Assembly: GCA_035283845.1 (NCBI GenBank)
Contig: DATESZ010000216.1
Span: 1-28,535, forward strand
Direction: 5' to 3'
DNA length: 28,535 nt
From: DATESZ01 sp035283845
GTDB lineage: Bacteria > Desulfobacterota > Syntrophia > Syntrophales > JACQWR01
A program made the position numbers and the translations under genes. Below are positions 16,277-23,301 of the stretch, in pieces; position 1 is the first letter of the stretch; each line of letters begins with the position of its first letter. The notes under the pieces are model-generated. The model made no database searches. It worked only from the letters and a program-made list of their open reading frames with translations, and was not told the origin of the DNA.

Positions 16277-16888
16277 TCAGGAAACATAGTAAACCTTTGG
16301 TTCAGTTCCTTTTTCGGACAACGGCTGTACCGCTTTTCGACTCAGAATTATCCTCCGTATTTCTGAGTGAGGATCGCTAAGGTCGCCGAATTTCCGAGCA
16401 TCGGTAGGACAGGCTACTACGCAGGCCGGATTCAGACCGGCCTTCACCCGCTCTATACAGCCTGTGCACTTAATAGTGACCCCCTCCTGAAGATCTCGAT
16501 AACTCTGTTCCTCAAAAGGCGTCAAACCCTTTTCCGGGAAATAGCCTTCAAGCAGATCTTTTTTCAGGTAATGCCGATTTTGGTAAGGGCAGGCCACATA
16601 ACAGGCGCGGCACCCCATGCACTTGTCATAATCCACCAGCACCACACCTGTCTCTTCTTCGATATAACTGGCGCCGGTGGGGCAAGTCTTCACACAAGGC
16701 GCCTCCTCACAATGGTTGCAAATCTGGGGGGTAAACACCGAGGTCACATTGGGATAGGCGCCCACCTCCTCAATCAAAGTCTTGGTCAGGTAAATTTCTC
16801 TGGGCAACCCATACTCCTGCTTGCAGGCCAAAGAACAACTCTGGCATCCGAGACAAAGTTTCAAATCGATTACCATACACCAAATCAT
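16277..16888 (-). CDS. Four-cluster Fe-S electron-transfer subunit (DmsB/PsrB type)
   Basis: A 203-residue subunit with four [4Fe-4S] motifs: CLGCQSCSLACK near residue 12, CNHCEEAPCVKTCP near 57, CMGCRACYVACPY near 90, and the split CTGCIERVKAG...CVVACP. This spacing is that of the small subunits of DMSO reductase-type complexes. It has no signal peptide, so like the large subunit it should be cytoplasmic. GGAGG sits eight bases before the ATG at 16888. It would carry electrons between the molybdenum subunit (33 bases upstream) and the NrfD protein. Confidence 0.93.
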   Translation of the reverse strand: MIWCMVIDLKLCLGCQSCSLACKQEYGLPREIYLTKTLIEEVGAYPNVTSVFTPQICNHCEEAPCVKTCPTGASYIEEETGVVLVDYDKCMGCRACYVACPYQNRHYLKKDLLEGYFPEKGLTPFEEQSYRDLQEGVTIKCTGCIERVKAGLNPACVVACPTDARKFGDLSDPHSEIRRIILSRKAVQPLSEKGTEPKVYYVS

Positions 16889-16921
16889 TTTTTATTCCTC
16901 CCTTCACAGGCCGATCTCAGA

Positions 16922-19657
16922 TCAAAAAACCGGTGCCTGCTTTTTTCTTCTTACAGATTCTGAAATGGGCTTTTTTGTCTCCCAGGGGTTCGGAAAATCC
17001 CTTAGCGGGGTATCCGCACTCAGCCTGGTCACCTTAACCCTGGCAGTGGTTTCAAAGGTACCCGTAACATGATCAGTATATTCAGGCGAACAGCTAAGCA
17101 AGGTATCGAACGTGCCACCTCCCAGTCTGGTGATAGGGTTGTGGCTTACGGTCCTGGTGACAGCGGTAGAAACCCCTATCACCTCAGGGTGGAGACCTTC
17201 GGTCAACATAGCAATACCCCTTATAAAACCAAACTCAGAGCGCACCTCAATAACATCACCTCTCTTAATCCCCTTTTTCTCAGCCGTTCTGGTATTAATC
17301 AAAATGCCCTGATGCATGGGTTCACGGTCTACCAGCTCCCGCATATAGGAGACGGAAAGGCTTTCAGAATAGTTCTGAAATTCTTTGAAGGTAATGGCAT
17401 ACATATCATATTCCGGCGGGGCAGTATGAGAGGGAGAAAGGACACCCGTGGGGATCGCCACGTACTCTTCGTAATCCCACTCAAAGGGAAGACCTCCCGG
17501 AACTTTTTTGATTCTTTCCTTTAATTCCTCTCCGAGTTTCTTTACATATTCGCAGTAAAATGGCACACGTTTATCCCTTCCCCGCTTGTTGCTGAATTTG
17601 TAATAGTTCTCGGGACCTTTTTCGATAACGTAATGCCCGTGCTCCTTGAACCATTTAAGATCATGCTCTTCGCCCATATCCCTCTTACTAAAAAACCTGC
17701 ATTGAAGATCATACAATTCCTCAACTGAATAGGACTTATCCGGTTTGAGTGCCAACTCGGGAACAGTAACGAAACCAATTAGGAAGTTTAAGGTCTCGTT
17801 GAAGTCTTTGAGCCTTCCCATCCTCCGGCAAACTTCAGTAAGAATCTCAAAGGCATCTTTAGTATTATAGAGGGGTCTGGTTACTGGCTGGCGTAAAGTC
17901 ATTCCCCTGGTGTTAGGAGCCTCACTCCCCCAATATAGCGTGTAGGATTCCAGATAAGAGTGGTCGGGTAAAATAACATCTGCCCAGACAGTAGACTCAT
18001 TATAAATGATATCAATAGCCCAGATAAAATCCATCTTCTCCATTACCTTATACCAGATCTCCTCCGAGTTGCCGGGCATATGCCATACAGGATTACAGTG
18101 ATAGATAAGCATAGTATTGGGCTTGAATTCCAGACCGTATTTTTCCGGCTCCAGGGTGGTAGGCCCGTGGAGATGACCGGGCTCACCCCCCATGGGAAAT
18201 AATTCCCAGAGGTGGCCGGTATTGGGTGGCCATGCCCAGGGAACTCCCGGCCCGAGCTGATGGGGTTTGGGATCTAAAATGCCATCAGTGCCGGGTTCAT
18301 CGGTCTCCACATTTGACAGTGGGATCCCGTAATGTCCTCCAGGCACATCAAAAGCCCCTACAAGCATCTGAAGCATAAAAAAAGTCATATTATCCATGAC
18401 CCCGTATTTATGGGCCTGGCTCCCCCGGTACCAGTTGAAGCTTACCGGACGAAAGGGGTAGACCTCATCTTCTATGGTGATACTGGAGCCGATCCGGGCT
18501 GCTTCCCCAAACTCTTTGGCAATCCTCCGGATAGTATCGGCGGGAACAGTGGTAATCTCCGCAGCCCATTCAGGGGTGTATTTTTTAAAAGCATCCTTGG
18601 TAAACTGGAAGGCCGGTCTGCATTGCTTTCCATTCGCCGTATAGGCGCCCTCCAGAGCAATGTCTTTAATGGTAGGATCGTCAAAGACCTTAGGACAGTT
18701 ATCCACACTATCCCAGACATAAGGCTTATTCCTTTCTTCCCTGTTCTGAACAAACCAGAGCATGCTGCCTGCCGGCCTTCCCTCCGGTACGACATACTTT
18801 TCACTGGGATGACGCAAAAACCACCCATCATCATCAATGAGATAGCCTCCGTTGGCAAACCATTTAAGAAAATATTCGTCATAAATCTTGTGCTCATACA
18901 TGAGGGAATGGATCATACCCAGGACAAAGTGACGGTCGGTGGCAGGACGAATAGGGATCCACTCATCAGCTTTGGCAGCGGTCGTGGAAAGCCGGGGCTC
19001 TATGCAGACCACCTTCATGCCTCTTTCCCGGGCTCTGGCCATCCGCTTTGAGGACCCGGCTACATGGAGGTGGCTGGCAAAGCCATCCTGGCAACCGCAG
19101 TTGATCCAGTAATTGCAATAATCGTAATCACCTCCTCCAGCAAAGCAAGAATGATAGATGCCGCATGTTGGATGATAAGCTCCCCCACAATAAGCGCCCA
19201 CTACATGGAACCGATTGTAGCACTTTAGAGATAGCTGCCAGTTCCATAAGAAGAGCCTTTGAAAATCGCTGACAGCCGGCAGAAATTCACGGGGATCTTT
19301 ATCGATGCATTTTTTCATTTTTTCGGCCACTATATCAAAGGCCTCATCCCAGGAGATTTCCTTCCAGCCCGGATCCTCGCCAGGGCCCTTTTTGGGGTTG
19401 GTCCGTTTTACCGGGTTTTTGAGGCGGTAAGGATCATAGTGTCGCATAATACCGGTATTCCCCTTCACGCATATCTTTCCAAGATTATCCGGACACGTGG
19501 GGTTGCCCTCGATCTTGTCAATGATTCCATTCTCGCTCACGTGGACCCGGATAGCGCAACCATGTAAGCACATCTTACACATAGTATTAACCCATTTGCC
19601 CGGCCTCATGGAATTTGCCCTTGCCTGTTTTTCAACTCTCAGTTTTTCTCTTTCCAT
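16922..19657 (-). CDS. Molybdopterin (bis-MGD) oxidoreductase, DMSO reductase superfamily
   Basis: A 911-residue catalytic subunit. An N-terminal [4Fe-4S] site (Cys27, 30, 34, 63 in CKMCLHGC...ICVKG) is followed by the molybdopterin domains, including VVCIEPRLSTTAAKADEWIPIRPATD and INTRTAEKKGIKRGDVIEV in the C-terminal barrel. The segment where the Mo ligand should lie is unusually Cys-rich: Cys157, Cys165, Cys171, Cys181, Cys187, Cys189 around GAYCGGAYHPTCGIYHSC. Cys157 or Cys165 is the probable ligand. The N-terminus has no twin-arginine signal, so the enzyme should work in the cytoplasm, unlike most NrfD-linked relatives. AAGGAGG precedes the ATG, and it appears to be the first gene of the operon. 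It could be a hydroxylase, reductase or transhydroxylase; the substrate is unknown. Confidence 0.92.
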   Translation of the reverse strand: MEREKLRVEKQARANSMRPGKWVNTMCKMCLHGCAIRVHVSENGIIDKIEGNPTCPDNLGKICVKGNTGIMRHYDPYRLKNPVKRTNPKKGPGEDPGWKEISWDEAFDIVAEKMKKCIDKDPREFLPAVSDFQRLFLWNWQLSLKCYNRFHVVGAYCGGAYHPTCGIYHSCFAGGGDYDYCNYWINCGCQDGFASHLHVAGSSKRMARARERGMKVVCIEPRLSTTAAKADEWIPIRPATDRHFVLGMIHSLMYEHKIYDEYFLKWFANGGYLIDDDGWFLRHPSEKYVVPEGRPAGSMLWFVQNREERNKPYVWDSVDNCPKVFDDPTIKDIALEGAYTANGKQCRPAFQFTKDAFKKYTPEWAAEITTVPADTIRRIAKEFGEAARIGSSITIEDEVYPFRPVSFNWYRGSQAHKYGVMDNMTFFMLQMLVGAFDVPGGHYGIPLSNVETDEPGTDGILDPKPHQLGPGVPWAWPPNTGHLWELFPMGGEPGHLHGPTTLEPEKYGLEFKPNTMLIYHCNPVWHMPGNSEEIWYKVMEKMDFIWAIDIIYNESTVWADVILPDHSYLESYTLYWGSEAPNTRGMTLRQPVTRPLYNTKDAFEILTEVCRRMGRLKDFNETLNFLIGFVTVPELALKPDKSYSVEELYDLQCRFFSKRDMGEEHDLKWFKEHGHYVIEKGPENYYKFSNKRGRDKRVPFYCEYVKKLGEELKERIKKVPGGLPFEWDYEEYVAIPTGVLSPSHTAPPEYDMYAITFKEFQNYSESLSVSYMRELVDREPMHQGILINTRTAEKKGIKRGDVIEVRSEFGFIRGIAMLTEGLHPEVIGVSTAVTRTVSHNPITRLGGGTFDTLLSCSPEYTDHVTGTFETTARVKVTRLSADTPLRDFPNPWETKKPISESVRRKKQAPVF

Positions 19658-19732
19658 TTTGTCCTCCTTATCTTTTAAGGTTTACCTATAATGGAGTTTT
19701 TTCGGTTATCATGTTTCCAGTCTGAAAGACCG

Positions 19733-19903
19733 CTATTGCATTCTATCAGACTTGCGACGCTCGCGGCTCATCAGCCGCCGATATAAGGAGGTGGCATGGA
19801 TATTAGAAAAACAAAGCTTGTGGTTACACATCATGAAGTAACAATCGCGTAACTGCTTGGCTCTTTGTATGTCTTCAGCACTGACTTGAATCTGTCTCGC
19901 CAT
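19733..19903 (-). CDS. Small unrecognised ORF, possibly a gene remnant
   Basis: A 56-codon frame starting MARQIQVSAEDIQRAKQLRD, with GGAGGTG correctly placed before the ATG at 19903. The first 20 residues look like a genuine helical N-terminus, similar in style to small helix-turn-helix proteins encoded with insertion sequences. The rest (CYFMMCNHKLCFSNIHATS...) looks low-grade, as if the frame had been broken. On the opposite strand, AAGGAGGTGGC precedes an ATG at 19796 that opens only an 18-codon frame. Both sit in the 473-base gap between the divergent molybdoenzyme and hemE genes. No function is assigned. Confidence 0.35.
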   Translation of the reverse strand: MARQIQVSAEDIQRAKQLRDCYFMMCNHKLCFSNIHATSLYRRLMSRERRKSDRMQ

Positions 19904-20006
19904 GGCACACCTCCATGATGAGCACATATCACAGCGTCAACTTGAAAGGAAATTGGAATGAATAGTAATAATATCCGATCCTGTTTCTAAAAAGTCAAGA
20001 AAATTT

Positions 20007-20035
20007 TTGACAGTAAATATTGACCACCGAATAAG
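20007..20035 (+). promoter_or_regulatory. Possible hemE promoter
   Basis: A perfect -35 hexamer TTGACA (20007-20012) is followed after 17 bases by AATAAG (20030-20035), a poor -10. It lies about 95 bases before the hemE ATG, in sequence that is more A/T-rich than its surroundings. The rest of the gap between 19904 and 20130 shows nothing else recognisable. Confidence 0.3.
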
Positions 20036-20130
20036 GTCTCAGTGGGGATAAAGCGTAAAAACGAAATTTTCTGTCTTTTTTACGGCATTTGTTTTATATA
20101 GCTGACGATTTTTTAAGGAGATTAGCGCTT

Positions 20131-21165
20131 ATGTCGCGAGCAGACAGATATCTAAAGGCGTGCCGGAAGGAAAGCGTTGACTGCACGCCCGTATGGATCA
20201 TGAGACAGGCAGGCAGATACCTTGAGGAATACCGCGCGGTGCGGGCCAAGCACAGTTTTATCGAAACCTGCAAGACACCGGAATTAGCGGCGGAAATAAC
20301 CCTGCAACCCTTACGGCGCTTTGAACTGGATGCCGCGATCATCTTTTCCGATATCCTCCTTCCCCTGGAAAAGATGGGGATCGACTTCGAGTTCACCAAG
20401 GGCGACGGCCCCCGGATAAACAGTACGGTGCGGTCTCGGGGGGATGTGGAAAAGATGCGGGCCATTAACCCCATGGAGGAGATGTCATACCTGATGGACG
20501 CCATCAGGATGGTTAAGCGCGAGTTGGGTGGCACGGCGCCGCTTATCGGCTTTTCCGGCGCGCCCTTCACTCTGGCCAGCTATATTACCGAAGGGGGCGG
20601 CTCCAAGAACTACGTCTTTACCAAGTCCATGATGTACCGTGAGCCCGATACGTGGCGCCTGCTCATGGAAAAGCTGACCGACATGGTGATCCTTTACCTG
20701 AACGACCAGATAAAAGCCGGCGTCCAGGCTGTCCAGGTTTTCGATAGTTGGGTGGGATGCCTCTCGGCTGCCGATTACCGGGAGTTCGTGCTGCCCTGCC
20801 AGAAGCGGCTGATGGCATCCCTCGACAAGTCGGTGCCGCATATCCATTTCGCCTTTGGCGCATCGCACCTGCTGAGGATGATCAAAGACGCCGGCGGCGA
20901 CGTGCTCGGGCTGGATTGGCGCATGGATATCGACGAAGCATGGAAAATGCTGGACCATGAGCCGGGGGTTCAGGGAAACCTTGACCCCGTTGCGCTTTAC
21001 GGTTCACGGGAGTACATCAAAAGACGCGTTCAGAATATCCTTGACCGGGCGGGCAACAGGAACGGCCACATCTTCAACCTCGGCCACGGCATCCTGCCGA
21101 CGGCGCCGCCTGACAATGTCAAATACATGATAGACCTTGTCCACGAGTTGAGCGCACGAAAATGA
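20131..21165 (+). CDS. hemE: Uroporphyrinogen decarboxylase
   Basis: HemE removes the four acetate carboxyls of uroporphyrinogen III to give coproporphyrinogen III in the cytoplasm. The 344-residue product matches the family along its length: PVWIMRQAGRYLEEYR near the N-terminus (active-site arginine), LQPLRRFELDAAIIFSDILLPLEKMG, GFSGAPFTLASYITEGGGSKNY, QVFDSWVGCLSAADYREFVLP, and the C-terminal FNLGHGILPTAPPDNV. The ATG at 20131 has AAGGAG ten bases upstream and gives the standard N-terminus; an upstream ATG at 20089 has no such support. Its stop overlaps the hemH start (ATGA), so the two are co-translated. Confidence 0.97.
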   Translation: MSRADRYLKACRKESVDCTPVWIMRQAGRYLEEYRAVRAKHSFIETCKTPELAAEITLQPLRRFELDAAIIFSDILLPLEKMGIDFEFTKGDGPRINSTVRSRGDVEKMRAINPMEEMSYLMDAIRMVKRELGGTAPLIGFSGAPFTLASYITEGGGSKNYVFTKSMMYREPDTWRLLMEKLTDMVILYLNDQIKAGVQAVQVFDSWVGCLSAADYREFVLPCQKRLMASLDKSVPHIHFAFGASHLLRMIKDAGGDVLGLDWRMDIDEAWKMLDHEPGVQGNLDPVALYGSREYIKRRVQNILDRAGNRNGHIFNLGHGILPTAPPDNVKYMIDLVHELSARK

Positions 21166-22073
21166 AGACCGGCGTAATCCTGGCGACCCTTGGCGGGCCG
21201 CGCCGCCCGGAGGAAATCCCGGAATTTATAAAGCATTTTACCGGCCGGGAGCTTCCCGCTCCCGTCATGAAGGCCATAGTTGAACGATACAGAGTTATCG
21301 GCGGTTTTTCTCCCCTCACGCACATCACCGAGGACCAGGCGAAAAGGTTGAATGAAGTGCTGGGCGATGAGTATCTGTGCCTTCCCGCTTTTCGCTATTG
21401 CCGGCCATCCATAGAGGACGTTATTGAAAGCATGAGAGCAGCGGGAGGTGAGCGGATTCTTTTTCTTCTCCTTTCGCCTTTTTACACGAGCGTTACCACA
21501 GGAAATTACATAAACCTGGCCAGGGCGTATATCGAAAAAACCTCCCTGTCTTTGCCGGTAAGTTTCCTCCATAGCTGGCATAAAGAACCGCTTTTCATAG
21601 GGAGCTGGGCGGAAAAGATACGGAGCGAGTCCTTCGATGGGCAGGCATGTTACCTGTATTCAGCGCACAGCCTGCCTATGAAGTTTTCCCATGAGCCATA
21701 CCGCAGGCAGATAGAAGAGACCGTGGCGCTCGTCGCCGCACATGCCGGTACCAGAAATCATGCCCTCGGATGGCAGAGCATCCCGGGTAACGTGCCGGAG
21801 CCCTGGATAACCCCTACCGTTGAAGAAAAAATCGATGAGATCGCGTCGAGAGGCTTCAGGAACCTTATCCAGGTCCCGATCGGGTTCACGGCAGACCACA
21901 TCGAGACGCTCTACGACATCGACATAACACACCGGCGGTATGCGCTTGAAAAGGGTCTTTCCTTCAGGCGCATATCTTCTCTTAATGCCGATGAATCCTT
22001 CATAAAGGCATTGAAAGAGATAGTAACCAAACCTCCTGTTATGCCCGCACCAATATATTCAAAAAACGTTTAA
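21162..22073 (+). CDS. hemH: Ferrochelatase
   Basis: HemH inserts ferrous iron into the porphyrin ring. The 303-residue protein has the catalytic His169 in YSAHSLP and Glu248 in ADHIETLYDID, plus LLSPFYTSVTTGNY and GWQSIPGNVPEPWITP. Position after hemE and before a protoporphyrinogen oxidase supports the protoporphyrin-dependent route. The extreme C-terminus (after ALKEIVTKPP) is unusual: the last ten or so codons (22042-22073) overlap, on the other strand, sequence that reads as an integrase fragment. The original tail was therefore probably replaced when foreign DNA inserted here. The core enzyme appears intact. Confidence 0.95.
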   Translation: MKTGVILATLGGPRRPEEIPEFIKHFTGRELPAPVMKAIVERYRVIGGFSPLTHITEDQAKRLNEVLGDEYLCLPAFRYCRPSIEDVIESMRAAGGERILFLLLSPFYTSVTTGNYINLARAYIEKTSLSLPVSFLHSWHKEPLFIGSWAEKIRSESFDGQACYLYSAHSLPMKFSHEPYRRQIEETVALVAAHAGTRNHALGWQSIPGNVPEPWITPTVEEKIDEIASRGFRNLIQVPIGFTADHIETLYDIDITHRRYALEKGLSFRRISSLNADESFIKALKEIVTKPPVMPAPIYSKNV

Positions 22074-22236
22074 CCCAATCGATATAAGATCGCTCCGTGC
22101 TGTATGAATAATGTTTTATCCGGATGGCCTCCCGCATTCTTGCCAAACCACTACCGGATCGAATGCACCGGGTGACGTGCTGCCAACCTCGTCTCCCTCT
22201 CCATAATTCCTTTCCCGAAATAGATGTATTGCGCAT
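22039..22236 (-). pseudogene. intI: N-terminal fragment of an integron-type tyrosine recombinase
   Basis: The frame reads, from residue 31, GLARMREAIRIKHYSYSTER then SYIDWVKRFLNIL and stops inside the 3' end of hemH. This is the N-terminal SAM-like core-binding domain of integron integrases and close relatives, whose usual form is LLxxxRdaIRxkHYSxrTExaYvdWvkRFI. The catalytic domain with the R-H-R-Y residues is absent, so it is a truncated, inactive gene. The 30 residues before this block are not typical, so the true start may have been at the internal Met34. It is transcribed away from the protease gene and attC site to its right, exactly as intI is relative to its cassettes. A phage-type or stand-alone integrase fragment is the alternative. 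Confidence 0.7.
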
Positions 22237-22331
22237 AATCTGACATTACAGATGCAGCACGAAGGTCAATGAGAATTTCTCCGATGATAGCACTTGAAAT
22301 ATTTTTGGATGTATAGCACTGTAATCCGGCA

Positions 22332-22338
22332 GTTGGGT
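22332..22338 (+). other. Candidate attI core site
   Basis: GTTGGGT fits the integron core consensus GTTRRRY and lies between the integrase fragment and the first gene of the array, 55 bases before the protease ATG. A 7-base inverted repeat (ATTACAG 22245-22251, CTGTAAT 22319-22325) lies just upstream. A single 7-base match is weak on its own; support comes from its position. TTGGGT (22333-22338) and TATATT (22355-22360), 16 bases apart, could also act as a promoter for the protease gene. Nothing else is seen in 22237-22392. Confidence 0.35.
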
Positions 22339-22392
22339 GAATCAAGGTTTTTCGTATATTAAATTGTTGGCGAAACAGAAAAAAGGACAATC

Positions 22393-23217
22393 ATGAAGGT
22401 ACTAACTGCCTCTCTGGGTTGTTGGTTATTATTATTGTGGTTCTCAGCAGCGGGAGCCGAGGAGGTGAAGGTGAACATGCTTGGACTATCACGAGATTCA
22501 ACGGTCATGATTGTAAGCAGAGGCAGCAATTCCAAGGGTACTGGCTTCCTTATCGGCGACGAGCATGTAATGACTTGCTTTCATGTTGTTGCTGAATTGT
22601 CGGCTCAAAGTACAAGTATAAACTGGAACGTTTATCCTGACCTTCAGGTCGTTCTCCCATCCGGAGAAGTGATAGATGGAACAGTAATTTCGGTTCCAAC
22701 ACAGGCTGACGCTACTCCGCTGACGCAAGACTTTGCTATCATTAAACTTAAGACTAAGCCGACAAAATCCTTTCCAACAGTTCAGATGGCCTCGGAAAAG
22801 GAGCATCTAAAGGTGGGGGATGATCTCGTATTTTCTGGTTACCCCCTCGCAACTCCAGGAATGGTTACCCATCGGGGAATGGTCTCGGGGTTCGATAAAT
22901 CCGGATCGTTGATTTTTCTGCAGGCGGCTATCAACAAAGGTAATTCCGGTGGTGCTCTCCTTAACGATCAGGGGCATGTGGTCGGGATTGTCAGCATGAG
23001 AGAAGGGGGTATCTCCCAAGGACTAGGCGAGCTTCAGGTCTATATCGACAAGACATCCAAGGAGGGATCAGTTCAAATCATGGGTGTTGACCCTCTCCAG
23101 GCTACAAAAGCGATAATCCAGACACTCGATCAATACATCAGCACCGGAATTGGCTATGCAAGATCGATAAAGTTCGCACGTGATTACCTGAGTAAGCACC
23201 CGGAGCTGATGAAGTGA
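22393..23217 (+). CDS. Exported trypsin-like (S1 family) serine protease, probable integron cassette gene
   Basis: A 274-residue protein with a signal peptide (MKVLTASLGCWLLLLWFSAAGA, probable cut after AGA). The catalytic triad of an HtrA/trypsin-like protease is complete: His64 in MTCFHVV, Asp113 in DFAIIKL, Ser185 in GNSGG. There is no PDZ domain; after the protease domain comes only a helical tail of about 60 residues (ATKAIIQTLDQYIS...). It should act in the periplasm or outside the cell, with an unknown substrate. AAGGA precedes the ATG. The stop codon is followed five bases later by an attC-like site, the compact layout of a mobile gene cassette. Confidence 0.87.
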   Translation: MKVLTASLGCWLLLLWFSAAGAEEVKVNMLGLSRDSTVMIVSRGSNSKGTGFLIGDEHVMTCFHVVAELSAQSTSINWNVYPDLQVVLPSGEVIDGTVISVPTQADATPLTQDFAIIKLKTKPTKSFPTVQMASEKEHLKVGDDLVFSGYPLATPGMVTHRGMVSGFDKSGSLIFLQAAINKGNSGGALLNDQGHVVGIVSMREGGISQGLGELQVYIDKTSKEGSVQIMGVDPLQATKAIIQTLDQYISTGIGYARSIKFARDYLSKHPELMK

Positions 23218-23221
23218 GCAT

Positions 23222-23278
23222 GCGCCAACGAGTCGTTCCAACGGATCGTTTACGCTCTCGGTGAACTCGGTGTTCGGC
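23222..23278 (+). repeat. attC-like recombination site (integron cassette end)
   Basis: The 57 bases after the protease gene fold as an integron attC. The outer arms are GCGCCAAC (R'') and GTTCGGC (R', 23272-23278), near the RYYYAAC/GTTRRRY consensus. Inside is a five-base unpaired spacer on each side. The inner arms are GTTCCAACG and CGGTGAAC, which pair except for one extra base in the left arm, the extrahelical base typical of attC. The tip is a loop of about 17 bases. The conserved features are architectural, not primary sequence, so this match is good evidence. Its position directly after a stop codon is also as expected. Confidence 0.72.
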
Positions 23279-23301
23279 AGAGAAAAACACCAAACGAGTA
23301 C

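Noticed and set aside
18332..19051. Plus-strand 239-codon frame inside the molybdoenzyme gene
   Set aside because: Long, but antisense to a fully conserved domain region; no domain or start signal.
22151..22390. Minus-strand 79-codon frame upstream of the integrase fragment
   Set aside because: It is in another frame from the integrase block, shows no family resemblance, and covers the candidate attI region.
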